Shown piece after piece: positions 36,486 through 44,572 of a stretch of DNA of 64,000 bases. This stretch comes from Gammaproteobacteria bacterium UBA5109 (GTDB lineage Bacteria > Pseudomonadota > Gammaproteobacteria > Pseudomonadales > Pseudohongiellaceae). Positions within the stretch are counted from its first letter, which is position 1, and every line of letters starts with the position of its first letter. The notes below the pieces were generated by a model. It was not told the origin of the DNA. It saw only the letters and a program-made list of their open reading frames with translations, and did not search any database. The DNA lies in NCBI GenBank assembly GCA_002414385.1, contig DHZH01000006.1, positions 124,001-188,000 of the forward strand, in the 5' to 3' direction. Position numbers and translations under genes: made by a program.

Positions 36486-36711
36486 GGTGCTCTCTCCATT
36501 CAGGACTTTCGCTGTCAAGAATGGTTTCCAGGGTCTTGATACGCTCGGCCAACTGCTCAGCCAGATTATTCAGCTCTTCCAGTTGCTGGGCTTCATCTGC
36601 ATTGAGGCTGCCCAGCTCCCGACTCTTGGATTTGTAGTGTAAAACAATCCACACTATCCAAATAGGCAGTGTTATTGCTGTCAGTGGTATGAGTAAGCCG
36701 AGGAACTCCAT
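36469..36711 (-). CDS. pspB: Phage shock protein B
   Basis: This 80-residue protein begins MEFLGLLIPLTAITLPIWIV, a single membrane helix, followed by a charged helix (LEELNNLAEQLAERIKTLET) and the end SPEWREHHAKEQ, as in E. coli PspB (74 residues). It works with PspC as the membrane stress sensor. It lies 36 bases after pspA. Confidence 0.93.
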   Translation of the reverse strand: MEFLGLLIPLTAITLPIWIVWIVLHYKSKSRELGSLNADEAQQLEELNNLAEQLAERIKTLETILDSESPEWREHHAKEQ

Positions 36712-36747
36712 AGTTTATCCCTTCTATAGTTCTGTTTTTCTACTGGT

Positions 36748-37437
36748 CTATTTGGTGTCGGTATTTTTATTATCAGTTTTTTTCTTTTCCAGTCTGGCTT
36801 TCAGGCTTTCCAGCTCTTCATCGATCTTGCCTTCCTTTTCCAGTTCGGCAAATTCAGCTTCGATGTGTTTGCCGGATAATTCGTAAGCTTCAATCTCGCT
36901 TTCCATGCGTTCGATCTTGCGTTCGTAATGTTCGAATTTATTGATGGCTTTTTCAACTGAGCCGTCATATAGCCTGGCACTGACATCACGACGTGAGGAA
37001 GTGGCATCATGTCGCATCAGCATGGCTTTCTGCCGGGCACGGGCTTCATTGAGCTTGCTTTGCAATTGCTCGATCTCATGACTGAGTTTGTCCAGTGCTT
37101 CATCCAGCTTGTGCATATCCTCATGGACAAGCGCAATCATCTCATTTATAGAGGCTTTTTCCAGTAGTGCAGCCTTGGCCAGATCCTCACGGCCTTTATT
37201 GATGGCCAGCTCGGCTTTGTTTTCCCAGTCTTCAGCCTGTTTTTCCAGCCGCTTGTTGCGACGGGCCAGTTCCTTTTTATCGGCAATGATTCGTGCCGTG
37301 GTACTGCGCACTTCAACCAGCGTTTCTTCCATTTCCTGAATGACCATACGGATCATTTTTTCCGGGTCTTCAGCTTTATCGAGCATGGCATTGATATTCG
37401 AATTCACGATATCAGACAACCTTGAAAATATACCCAT
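36748..37437 (-). CDS. pspA: Phage shock protein A
   Basis: This 229-residue PspA/IM30 (ESCRT-III-like) protein begins MGIFSRLSDIVNSNINAMLDKAEDPEKMI and is almost entirely alpha-helical coiled coil to residue 200. The family marks IRMVIQEMEETLVEVRSTTARIIADKKEL and FEHYERKIERMESEIEAY are present. It binds and inhibits PspF in rest conditions and coats damaged inner membrane under stress. It is the second gene of the operon transcribed from the sigma-54 promoter. Confidence 0.96.
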   Translation of the reverse strand: MGIFSRLSDIVNSNINAMLDKAEDPEKMIRMVIQEMEETLVEVRSTTARIIADKKELARRNKRLEKQAEDWENKAELAINKGREDLAKAALLEKASINEMIALVHEDMHKLDEALDKLSHEIEQLQSKLNEARARQKAMLMRHDATSSRRDVSARLYDGSVEKAINKFEHYERKIERMESEIEAYELSGKHIEAEFAELEKEGKIDEELESLKARLEKKKTDNKNTDTK

Positions 37438-37457
37438 TGTTACTCTCCTCTTGATAC

Positions 37458-37670
37458 TTAACGGTTGAGAATACGTTCACGAATACGATCATATTCCTGC
37501 CGTGTTAGCAGACCGTCCTCGTATGCTTCGTTCAAGTCCTGTAATTCTTCGCCAATAGTCGTGCCTTCACGGTGGTTGCGGTCAGGGCCATCATCGTGGA
37601 CCAGAACACAGCCTTGCAGAAGAGCCAGACTAAGCAGTATTGCGCCGAATTTGAGTGTTGAATGCTGCAT
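37458..37670 (-). CDS. Small lipoprotein with SHOCT-like C-terminus, first psp-operon gene
   Basis: A 70-residue protein with a lipoprotein signal (LLSLALLQGC, Cys21) and a C-terminal helix pair LQDLNEAYEDGLLTRQEYDR that resembles the SHOCT motif. The ATG at 37670 follows AAGGGAAAACAC. It is the first gene after the sigma-54 promoter and lies 20 bases before pspA, so it should be induced with it. Such a lipoprotein is not part of the E. coli psp operon. A role in outer-membrane stress is an inference. The frame open to 38003 is not used. Confidence 0.8.
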   Translation of the reverse strand: MQHSTLKFGAILLSLALLQGCVLVHDDGPDRNHREGTTIGEELQDLNEAYEDGLLTRQEYDRIRERILNR

Positions 37671-37728
37671 GTGTTTTCCCTTGTTAAGTCTAGTTGTATA
37701 CGAAAACTCATTCGTTTGTATTCTGGTA

Positions 37729-37746
37729 TTGCAGAGGTCGTGCCAA
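37729..37746 (-). promoter_or_regulatory. Sigma-54 promoter of the psp operon
   Basis: On the minus strand TTGGCACG (37746-37739), N4 and CTGCAA (37734-37729) match the -24/-12 consensus TTGGCACG-N4-TTGCA, with GG and GC at the exact spacing. It lies about 60 bases upstream of the lipoprotein gene; the divergent gene encodes the sigma-54 activator PspF. Confidence 0.9.
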
Positions 37747-37872
37747 CTTTTTTTATGCCCATAAGTTACTGAATTACAAGAAGTAAAAAAATATTTAAAG
37801 CCTGACCTGAAAGGAATAATTGGGTAAAAAACCAATATGTGGTAATTTTCACCAAAACAATAAGGATCGGAA

Positions 37873-38862
37873 ATGGATACAGAAACACTTGCGGCGCGGA
37901 TGATTGGTGAGTCAGCCAGCTTTCTGCAAATGCAGGAACATTTATCGCGCCTGGCTCCCCTGAACAAGCCGGTGTTAATCATCGGTGAACGCGGTACCGG
38001 CAAGGAACTGGTGGCTTCCCGATTGCATTATCTCTCACAGCGCTGGGGTTATCCTTTTCTGAAGATCAATTGTGCCTCATTCAATGAAGCCTTGCTGGAA
38101 TCCCAGTTATTTGGTCATGAAGCGGGAGCTTTTACCGGTGCCAGCAAGCAACAAAAAGGCTATTTTGAACGGGCCGATCAGGGCACATTGTTTCTGGATG
38201 AGCTGGCGACCACCTCCATGGCTGTGCAGGAGAGGATATTGCGCATCACTGAATACGGTGAACTGGAAAGGCTGGGTGGCAACAAGCCGATTGAAGTGGA
38301 TGTCAGGCTGGTCGCGGCGACCAATATCGATCTGCCGGAACTGGCAGAGCAGGGTAAATTTCGTCAGGATCTGCTGGATCGCCTGGCATTTGACGTTATC
38401 ACCCTGCCGCCTTTACGCGAGCGAATTGAGGATATCCCGGTCCTGGCCCAGCATTTTGCCATTCAGATGATCAAGGAGCTGGAGCGTGAATTTTTTCCCG
38501 GCTTCAGCAAAACAGCAGCGAAAGAATTACTGGATTATTCCTGGCCGGGAAATATTCGGGAATTAAAGAACGTTGTCGAGCGCGCCATTTACCAGAGTGA
38601 AGATCCCCAAGAGCCAATCAGGACCATCGTGTTTGACCCTTTTGAATCTCCCTACCGCCCGGTCAGTCAGGGGAAAAAGTCGTCAATGCCACGACCCGGT
38701 GAAAAGGAATTCAAGCAACAGGTACAGGATTTTGAAATTAGCCTATTGCAGGATGCGCTCAGGCAATCCCAGTTCAATCAGCGCAAGACAGCAAAACTGC
38801 TTGGTTTAAGCTACGACCAGCTCAGGGGTTACCTGCGAAAATACGAAAAAGAGATTAATTGA
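37873..38862 (+). CDS. pspF: Psp operon transcriptional activator PspF
   Basis: A sigma-54 enhancer-binding protein of 329 residues without a receiver or sensor domain, as in PspF. The AAA+ core shows Walker A GERGTGKELVASRLHYLS, the GAFTGA loop in GHEAGAFTGASKQQ, Walker B TLFLDELATTSM and the RELKNVVERAIY segment. The C-terminal Fis-type HTH is NQRKTAKLLGLSYDQLRGYLRKY. It activates the divergent psp operon when PspA no longer binds it. AAGGA lies upstream of the ATG. The control region of about 200 bases contains the sigma-54 site. Confidence 0.96.
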   Translation: MDTETLAARMIGESASFLQMQEHLSRLAPLNKPVLIIGERGTGKELVASRLHYLSQRWGYPFLKINCASFNEALLESQLFGHEAGAFTGASKQQKGYFERADQGTLFLDELATTSMAVQERILRITEYGELERLGGNKPIEVDVRLVAATNIDLPELAEQGKFRQDLLDRLAFDVITLPPLRERIEDIPVLAQHFAIQMIKELEREFFPGFSKTAAKELLDYSWPGNIRELKNVVERAIYQSEDPQEPIRTIVFDPFESPYRPVSQGKKSSMPRPGEKEFKQQVQDFEISLLQDALRQSQFNQRKTAKLLGLSYDQLRGYLRKYEKEIN

Positions 38863-38910
38863 GTGTATAATTAATCAGCCTATCATTCCTATTCCTGAAG
38901 TTAATTTGTG

Positions 38911-40521
38911 ATGCATAAAAATACTGTTAGCGGTGACCTTTTTGGAGGCATCACTGCAGCTGCTGTTGCCTTGCCTCTGGCTTTGGCCTTTGGGGTGGCC
39001 TCCGGACTCGGGGCACTGGCTGGAATATACGGGGCCATTCTGCTCGGATTCTTTGCCACTGTATTTGGCGGTACCAGTGTACAAATCTCCGGTCCCACCG
39101 GACCAATGACAGTTGTCGTTGCTTCCATCGTCGCTCTATACAGTAACAACCTGGCACTGGTTTTTACCATTATCATGCTCTCGGGACTCATCCAGCTGGG
39201 CTTTGGTCTTGCCGGTTTCGGGCGTTACATAAAGCTTGTACCACAAACGGTGGTATCGGGCTTTATGACGGGAATAGGCCTGATTGTCATCATCCTGCAA
39301 ATCGGTCCTTTACTCGGGCATGCCACTGCTGAGGGCAGCAATCTTCTGAAACTGGTGGCTATTCCGGAAATGCTGCAAACGGCGAACTGGCATGCGCTTG
39401 TGTTGGGTGCAGGCAGTTTTGCACTGGTAAGCTTTTTCCCGAAAAGCCTAAGTCGGTATTTCCCCCCGACCTTATTGGCATTGATTGCCGGGACTTTGGC
39501 CGGGGTATTTTTTTTCCGGAACGCCCCCACTATCGGCGAAATACCAACCGGCTTGCCGACTTTTTATTTTCCTGCTCTGGATCTGCAGCTCTTGCCGGAT
39601 ATTATTCGTTATGCCTTGATACTGGCTTTCCTGGGCTCCATTGATTCCTTGCTGACCTCCCTGGCTGCTGACAGTAAAACCAGGACCCGGCATGATTCAA
39701 ATCAGGAGCTGATAGGGCAGGGAATAGGTAATTTGCTTGCTGGTTGTTTTGGTAGTACTCCAGGGGCCGGAGCGACCATGCGGACATTCGTGAACATCCA
39801 GGCCGGCGGCAAAACCCGCCTGTCCGGGGCTGTTCATGCGGTCGTTTTACTGATACTCGCGCTTATCTTTTCTGTACAGGTCAGTTATATCCCGCTTGCA
39901 GTTCTTGGTGGCATCCTGCTGCGGGTGGGGCTGGATATCATCGACTGGCGCAACCTGAAGCGTATTACCCGTTTGCCGCGCCCCGGAGTCGTAGTGATGC
40001 TGACTACCATGCTACTGACTGTATTTGTGGATTTACTGACAGCAGTAGCCGCCGGCATCGTCATGACTTCAGTCCTGTTTATATCGAAGACTGCCAGAGC
40101 ACAAATGGAAAGTATCAGATTTACTTTTGGAGATAGTGGTGAGCTCAAACTAAATCATGAAGAACAGCGCTTATTGAATGAGCTCGGAGAAAAGGTCTTT
40201 CTGCTTCAGGTAGAAGGGCCTTTAAGTTTCATCACAGCCCGGGATATTACCCGGATGATGCAACTTAGCCCCGAGAATGATGTGCTGATCTTTGATCTGA
40301 GCAAAGTCCCTTTCATTGACAGTAGTGCAGCTGCCAGTCTGGAAGAAGCGATGGAACAACTGACTGAAAATGGTGATCACATCATCATAATAGGCGCCCG
40401 TCCCCGCGTCCTTGAAACGCTGAAAAAAACCAGTGTCTATGAAGCGATAGGGGAAGCGAAGTTTGTAAGTCAGTATCAGGATGCCTTGAGTCTGGCTGGC
40501 AGGCTGATAACAAGAGCATGA
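38911..40521 (+). CDS. SulP/SLC26 family anion transporter with STAS domain
   Basis: This 536-residue protein has 12-14 helices and SulP signatures: LFGGITAAAVALPLALAFGVASGLG, FFATVFGGTSVQISGPTGPMTVVV, FLGSIDSLLTSLAADSKTRTRHDSNQELIGQGIGN-type core, and a STAS domain at about 430-535 (FDLSKVPFIDSSAAASLEEAM). It probably carries sulfate, bicarbonate or a dicarboxylate; the sequence does not decide. GTG at 38908 directly precedes the ATG chosen. It stands alone, 49 bases after pspF. Confidence 0.92.
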   Translation: MHKNTVSGDLFGGITAAAVALPLALAFGVASGLGALAGIYGAILLGFFATVFGGTSVQISGPTGPMTVVVASIVALYSNNLALVFTIIMLSGLIQLGFGLAGFGRYIKLVPQTVVSGFMTGIGLIVIILQIGPLLGHATAEGSNLLKLVAIPEMLQTANWHALVLGAGSFALVSFFPKSLSRYFPPTLLALIAGTLAGVFFFRNAPTIGEIPTGLPTFYFPALDLQLLPDIIRYALILAFLGSIDSLLTSLAADSKTRTRHDSNQELIGQGIGNLLAGCFGSTPGAGATMRTFVNIQAGGKTRLSGAVHAVVLLILALIFSVQVSYIPLAVLGGILLRVGLDIIDWRNLKRITRLPRPGVVVMLTTMLLTVFVDLLTAVAAGIVMTSVLFISKTARAQMESIRFTFGDSGELKLNHEEQRLLNELGEKVFLLQVEGPLSFITARDITRMMQLSPENDVLIFDLSKVPFIDSSAAASLEEAMEQLTENGDHIIIIGARPRVLETLKKTSVYEAIGEAKFVSQYQDALSLAGRLITRA

Positions 40522-40546
40522 GTCAGTTTGCCAAATCCCGGGGTAA

Positions 40547-40587
40547 CTGATCTAAATCAAGGACAGGCAGATTAATTGGCGTAGAAT
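40547..40587 (+). promoter_or_regulatory. FNR/Anr box with class II promoter (upstream)
   Basis: CTGAT-N4-ATCAA (40547-40560) differs from the FNR consensus TTGAT-N4-ATCAA at one base. TAGAAT at 40582-40587 lies within one base of the position expected for a class II promoter, where the box is centred 41.5 bases before the start site. The start would be near 40594. No coding gene follows closely. Confidence 0.65.
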
Positions 40588-40593
40588 TATTCA

Positions 40594-40690
40594 GGTAAAT
40601 TTGGAATGTTCTCCTTTGCCTGGGCGTAAAGCCGTAGTCAGGTGCATTTGGCAGGTTCTTCAAGCAGTAGAATCTGCCAAATGCGTTTTA
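40594..40690 (+). ncRNA. Candidate FNR-controlled small RNA
   Basis: From the predicted start near 40594 there is no ribosome site with a plausible frame, but a strong stem-loop follows: GCATTTGGCAG (40644-40654) pairs perfectly with CTGCCAAATGC (40674-40684), then GTTTT. If transcription ends there, the RNA is about 95 bases; if it continues, it includes the CU-rich tract at 40698-40738, able to pair with ribosome-binding sites. Inference only; the T-run is too short for a confident terminator. Confidence 0.3.
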
Positions 40691-40791
40691 ACAAGCTTTC
40701 CTCTTCCCTCTTTCCTCTTCCCACTCTCCACTCTCTTTGTTGTCACATTTAAGAGCTCTCTCGGCAGCATAATACTGAGCCTGAATAAATA

Positions 40792-40831
40792 CTGATTTAA
40801 ATCAAAACATCCAGCAGTCAAAAAATATATT
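40792..40831 (+). promoter_or_regulatory. FNR/Anr box with class II promoter of ydcH
   Basis: CTGAT-N4-ATCAA at 40792-40805 again matches nine of ten consensus bases; TATATT at 40826-40831 is 20 bases further. The start would be near 40838-40840, about 20 bases before the ATG at 40859, leaving room for AGAGGT as ribosome site. Confidence 0.68.
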
Positions 40832-40858
40832 CTTTCGGGAAAAACCAGAGGTTATCCC

Positions 40859-41110
40859 ATGGCAGTTGAACATCATAATTTGATTCATGAATTTCCAGAG
40901 TTTCGTGAGCTGATTCATAGGCTCAAGACCGAGAACCATCACTTCCGGCGACTGTTTGATGAGTATCACAAATTGACCGACGAAATTGAGAACATGGAGA
41001 ACGAAGTAAAGCCAGCCTCGACGCTGGCTGAAGAGAAAGCCAAACTCAGACGCGTTGTGCTCAAGGATGAGTTATATGCCATCCTCAAGGGCAAAGCGGA
41101 AAAGTTATAG
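40859..41110 (+). CDS. ydcH: YdcH family (DUF465) small protein
   Basis: This 83-residue helical protein has the DUF465 pattern: EFPEFRELIHRLKTENHHFRRLFDEYHKLTDEI followed by KLRRVVLKDELYAILKGK. The function of the family is unknown; it is small, charged and probably forms a helical hairpin. AGAGGT precedes the ATG, and the FNR-type promoter directly upstream suggests induction by low oxygen. Confidence 0.92.
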   Translation: MAVEHHNLIHEFPEFRELIHRLKTENHHFRRLFDEYHKLTDEIENMENEVKPASTLAEEKAKLRRVVLKDELYAILKGKAEKL

Positions 41111-41132
41111 GCAAAATCTTCTATTAACAGCT

Positions 41133-41942
41133 TTATTGCCAGTTAATTGGATTCACCCGGTAAACTTTTTGCAGTTCGGCAAAAAGTTCCGGGTGCTTTT
41201 TTTGCAGCTGTGCGGGCTTTTCAAAAAAGGTTTCTGTAGCGACTGCAAAAAATTCTGCAGGATTGGTGGCGCCGTAATAGTCCATCACTGAACGGTGATG
41301 ATTGTGCATATCATCCTGTAATTCCTGGTATTCATGGCTTAACACCTTTGCCCAGCTCTGATATGCGTTTTTTGGCAGAATCGGAGTGCCGTCACTGATG
41401 CCGTCTTCACTATCAAGCTGGTGGGAAAATTCATGCAGGGTGACATTGTGACCATCATGAATATTGGCAGCACCATGCCTGACATCATCCCAGGACAGAA
41501 TAATCTTGCCATGATGCCAGGATTCACCCAGCAAACCCTGGCTTCCCTGCACCACTGTACCATCCGGATTGTAGCTGGGGTGGTTTGCCTGAAAAGCATC
41601 CGGATAAACCAGAATATGCTTCAGGCGTGGATAGATGCCGGTATTCCGGTTTAACAGCAAGAGGCAGGCTTCGGCGGCAATGGTGACCCGAATGTCATCA
41701 TTCAGTTGCAGGCCATTACAGCCATAGAATTTTTTTCCGGCCAGAAAAAGCCGGATCATTTCCTGCAACTGGCTTTGTTCATCCGTACTGAGTTTTTCGT
41801 AAAAACTGATGCGGTTTTTTACGATAGCAAGCCATTCGGCAGGAAATGGCTTGCGCAGGATGAATTGACGGCGCCAGGCAGGAAAATAAATGGCGACCAC
41901 AATAACACTGGCGATAATCAGCAGTGTAAGAATCGCGGTCAT
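41133..41942 (-). CDS. mtfA: MtfA-type zinc peptidase (M90)
   Basis: A 269-residue protein with an N-terminal membrane helix (AILTLLIIASVIVVAIYFPAW), the zinc motif NVTLHEFSHQLDSEDG (HExxH) and upstream GESWHHGKIILSWDDV, as in MtfA/DgsA anti-repressor peptidases. E. coli MtfA (265 residues) binds the repressor Mlc and lacks the long anchor seen here. Membrane attachment is inferred from the first 25 residues. It converges with ydcH. Confidence 0.92.
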   Translation of the reverse strand: MTAILTLLIIASVIVVAIYFPAWRRQFILRKPFPAEWLAIVKNRISFYEKLSTDEQSQLQEMIRLFLAGKKFYGCNGLQLNDDIRVTIAAEACLLLLNRNTGIYPRLKHILVYPDAFQANHPSYNPDGTVVQGSQGLLGESWHHGKIILSWDDVRHGAANIHDGHNVTLHEFSHQLDSEDGISDGTPILPKNAYQSWAKVLSHEYQELQDDMHNHHRSVMDYYGATNPAEFFAVATETFFEKPAQLQKKHPELFAELQKVYRVNPINWQ

Positions 41943-41963
41943 GACTCTTGCTTAACTGCTCTG

Positions 41964-42581
41964 TCAGGCACGTTTTTCGTAATAAGCTTTGACTCCCGGT
42001 TCGTCAGCAATGCGCTGCATGTGCTCGTTGATGGCCGGTGCCACCTGCTGGACCAGATCAGTGGGAACATGATCAAGGAAACCTGCTCCCAGCATTCTTG
42101 CCCATTCAAATACCTTGAGGTCGGCAATGGACAGCTGCTTATCGGCGAAATATTCTCCGCCGGCAGCCTGCAGGCGTTTATCCAGTAAGCTGAGGGCTTT
42201 GCTGAACATGCCGGCAGCGACAGCTTCGCGCCCCTGCTTCAGGGCTTCGCCTTCAAGGCCGAAGGTTTTACCGATGGCATCGGACACATCTTCCATGATA
42301 TCCAGGATTTCATCACATAAATAAGCCTGCCAGGGGTCTTCGGGATAGAGTCCGGCTTTTTTACCGAAGTAACGAAGCAGGGCATTACATTGCGTCCAGG
42401 TTTCACCATCCATTTCCAGAATCGGGATACAGCCCAGAGGAAAGGTACTGAGCAGTGAAGGAAAGTCCTTAAAAGTGATGCGACGATCTTCAAACTCAAT
42501 GCCCGCAATGGAGAGAGCCAGGCGAATGGGTTCACCCCGGCCACCGTCAAAATCAAAATAGGTAAGTCGGATATTGCTCAT
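41964..42581 (-). CDS. Sigma-like glutathione S-transferase
   Basis: The protein starts MSNIRLTYFDFDGGRGEPIR, with the conserved catalytic Tyr8 and the GRGEPIR motif of eukaryote-like sigma-class GSTs, followed by FPLGCIPILEMDGETWTQCNALLRYFG (glutathione-binding cis-Pro and SNAIL-type segment). The C-terminal domain has LSIADLKVFEWARM. It conjugates glutathione to electrophiles or isomerises lipids. AGGGAG lies eight bases upstream; the start is two bases after the stop of a 49-codon gene, so it is part of an operon with the ABC exporter. Confidence 0.9.
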   Translation of the reverse strand: MSNIRLTYFDFDGGRGEPIRLALSIAGIEFEDRRITFKDFPSLLSTFPLGCIPILEMDGETWTQCNALLRYFGKKAGLYPEDPWQAYLCDEILDIMEDVSDAIGKTFGLEGEALKQGREAVAAGMFSKALSLLDKRLQAAGGEYFADKQLSIADLKVFEWARMLGAGFLDHVPTDLVQQVAPAINEHMQRIADEPGVKAYYEKRA

Positions 42582-42583
42582 GA

Positions 42584-42733
42584 TCACTCCCTGGTTCCTT
42601 GTTGGTGTTTGTTTTTGCGCGTGTATTTGGTTTTATCCTGATGCACGGTCGCTTTATTGAACTTGCCCGCATGTTTGGCGACTGGGTTATGTTTTGGTTT
42701 TTTGTCCGGGTGCCGGGTTGTCTTTTTTATCAT
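42584..42733 (-). CDS. Small basic conserved protein, 49 residues
   Basis: The frame from the ATG at 42733 to the TGA at 42586-42584 encodes MIKKTTRHPDKKPKHNPVAK followed by HAGKFNKATVHQDKTKYTRK and a short end. It is extremely basic with a core NPVAKHAGKFNKA that I recognise from short uncharacterised proteins of marine gammaproteobacteria. Its start overlaps the exporter stop as ATGA and the GST start follows two bases after its stop, so it lies in the operon with no gap. An RNA- or ribosome-binding role is guessed from charge only. Confidence 0.75.
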   Translation of the reverse strand: MIKKTTRHPDKKPKHNPVAKHAGKFNKATVHQDKTKYTRKNKHQQGTRE

Positions 42734-44559
42734 TGATAGCCCCTGGCCTGAAGCCGGAAAAGGGTAGCATATTGCCCCCCTTCCTGTAGCAGGTTTTCAT
42801 GGCTTCCCTGTTCGGTGATTTTTCCTTTTTCCAGCACAATAATATGGTCAGCCATGCGTACGGTGGAAAAGCGATGTGAAATAATAATGGAAATTCTATC
42901 ACTGGTCAGTTCACGGAAATGAGAGAAAATTTCCGCTTCGGCTCGGGCATCAATTGCTGCTGTGGGTTCATCAAGAATCAGGATATCTGCCTTGCTGCGC
43001 ATGAAAGCGCGGGACAGCGCAATTTTCTGCCACTGGCCGCCGGATAACTCTTTGCCCTGATGGAACCAGGTGCCCAGTTGTGTCTGATAACCTTGCGGCA
43101 GGTCATTGATAAAACTGTCGGCCATGCCTTTAATGGCAGCTTGATTGACCTGATCCTCGGTATCAATATTGGGCACGTCACCGATCCCGATATTCTCACC
43201 GACCAGTAACTGGTAGCGGGCAAAGTCCTGGAAAATAACACCGATTTTTGCGCGCAAACTGGCAATATCCCATTCCTGCAGATCCAGGCCTTGCAGAAAA
43301 ATTTTACCTTCAGAAGGGGTATACAGCCGGGTCAGTAATTTGATCAGTGTTGTTTTACCGCTGCCATTTTCTCCAACCAGTGCCAGACTCTGTCCCGGTT
43401 TAATATGCAGGCTGACATTATCCAGGGCCGGCTTCTGTGCTCCGGGATAATAAAAGCTGACATTTTCAAAACGTATGCCGTCAGCTGGTTGAGGACCGGC
43501 AGTCTGCTTGCCGGAACTTTCAGGAACCTTGTGTTCAAGATATTCAGTCAGGGTTGAAAGATAAAGATTGTCTTCATACATGCCATTGACCGAATTCAGG
43601 CTGTCACTGACGGCATTTTGACCCAGACGAAACTGGGCAATATACATGGTCATCTGACCGATAGTGATCGTCGCAGCAATTGCGGCAAAGGCCACCCAGC
43701 CGTAGGCAAAATAAAAGGCAGCGCTGGCCAGCAAGCCCAGCACAAACGCCCAGAATCCTCGGCGCAAAACAAGGTTACGGTCCTCTTTATAGATCTTGCG
43801 GAATATGCCGGTATAACGGTCCAGGAACAGTTTGCCCAGATCCAGCAGCTTGACTTCCTTGACGCCGTCCTCGCGGGTCAGCACCATTTCCAGGTAAAGC
43901 TGTTTACGCCGTTCAGCAGAACGACGCCGGTAGATACGAAAGGCTTCGCCGGAGAATTTTGCTTCTGCCACAAAGGCCGGGATTCCTCCAACTAGCAGCA
44001 GCAACACAGCGTAAGGCGAAAATTGCAAAAGGAATGCCCCGATGGTGACCAGAGCAATCATGTTGCGTATCAGGTCAAAGTTTTTAATCACCAGGCTCAG
44101 GGGACGACTGGAAGCTTCACGCCGGGCCCGGGTCAGTTTGTCGTAGTATTCGGAATCTTCAAAATGAGCCAGCTCCAGGGTCAGTGCTTTTTCCAGAATC
44201 ATGACATTGATCTTGTTGCCCAGCAGTACCCTGAGTATGGACTGACAGACGGTGTTGAGCTGGCCGGCAGCGGAGAACAGTATCACCAGAAATGCTTCCA
44301 GCAGGACCAGATAAAGCACACGCATGCGGGCAGCATCCTGCCCGGCATCGGCTGTGTCCAGCGCATTAACAACTGCGTCGACAAGCAGGCCGCCAACAGA
44401 AGCAATGGCAGCCGGCAGCACGCCGGAAACAAGAGTTGTCGCTGCCATGACAAGCGTCAGTAAAGCACTGGTACTCCAGACCAGTTGCAGGGCAATTTTG
44501 CTGTAGCGGAATACCGAAAGAAAATTCCCCATACGGCCTGTGGCTGAATCTGTCGTCAA
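42730..44559 (-). CDS. ABC exporter (fused membrane and ATPase domains)
   Basis: This 609-residue half-transporter has an N-terminal membrane domain with about six helices (to residue 330) and an ATPase with Walker A LVGENGSGKTTLIKLL, signature KELSGGQWQKIALSRAF, Walker B ILILDEPTAAID and switch IIISHRFSTVRMADHI. It would act as a homodimer exporting a lipid, peptide or drug. It starts close to a GTAAACGTTTAC palindrome and heads an operon with the small basic gene and the GST. A link to export of glutathione conjugates is speculative. Confidence 0.92.
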   Translation of the reverse strand: MTTDSATGRMGNFLSVFRYSKIALQLVWSTSALLTLVMAATTLVSGVLPAAIASVGGLLVDAVVNALDTADAGQDAARMRVLYLVLLEAFLVILFSAAGQLNTVCQSILRVLLGNKINVMILEKALTLELAHFEDSEYYDKLTRARREASSRPLSLVIKNFDLIRNMIALVTIGAFLLQFSPYAVLLLLVGGIPAFVAEAKFSGEAFRIYRRRSAERRKQLYLEMVLTREDGVKEVKLLDLGKLFLDRYTGIFRKIYKEDRNLVLRRGFWAFVLGLLASAAFYFAYGWVAFAAIAATITIGQMTMYIAQFRLGQNAVSDSLNSVNGMYEDNLYLSTLTEYLEHKVPESSGKQTAGPQPADGIRFENVSFYYPGAQKPALDNVSLHIKPGQSLALVGENGSGKTTLIKLLTRLYTPSEGKIFLQGLDLQEWDIASLRAKIGVIFQDFARYQLLVGENIGIGDVPNIDTEDQVNQAAIKGMADSFINDLPQGYQTQLGTWFHQGKELSGGQWQKIALSRAFMRSKADILILDEPTAAIDARAEAEIFSHFRELTSDRISIIISHRFSTVRMADHIIVLEKGKITEQGSHENLLQEGGQYATLFRLQARGYQ

Positions 44560-44572
44560 AGAGAGTGACCTG

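Larger units (their letters stand above)
40522..40858. other. 337-base region with two FNR-type promoters, a hairpin and a CU-rich tract
   Basis: Between the SulP gene and ydcH there is no convincing open frame. The region contains an FNR box with -10 (40547-40587), a perfect 11-base-stem inverted repeat (40644-40684), a pyrimidine-only stretch (about 40698-40738, rich in CCTCTT and CCCTCT), and a second FNR box with -10 (40792-40831). The parts suggest a separate transcript upstream of the one for ydcH. Confidence 0.6.

Noticed and set aside
40601..40795. 64-codon frame after the first FNR-type promoter
   Set aside because: TTG start without a ribosome site, and the hairpin and pyrimidine tract determine its residues (Pro/Leu/Phe/Ser runs); a non-coding transcript fits better.
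43618..44463. Two frames antisense to the ABC exporter
   Set aside because: They lack start signals and motifs, and the exporter frame with Walker and signature motifs is unambiguous.
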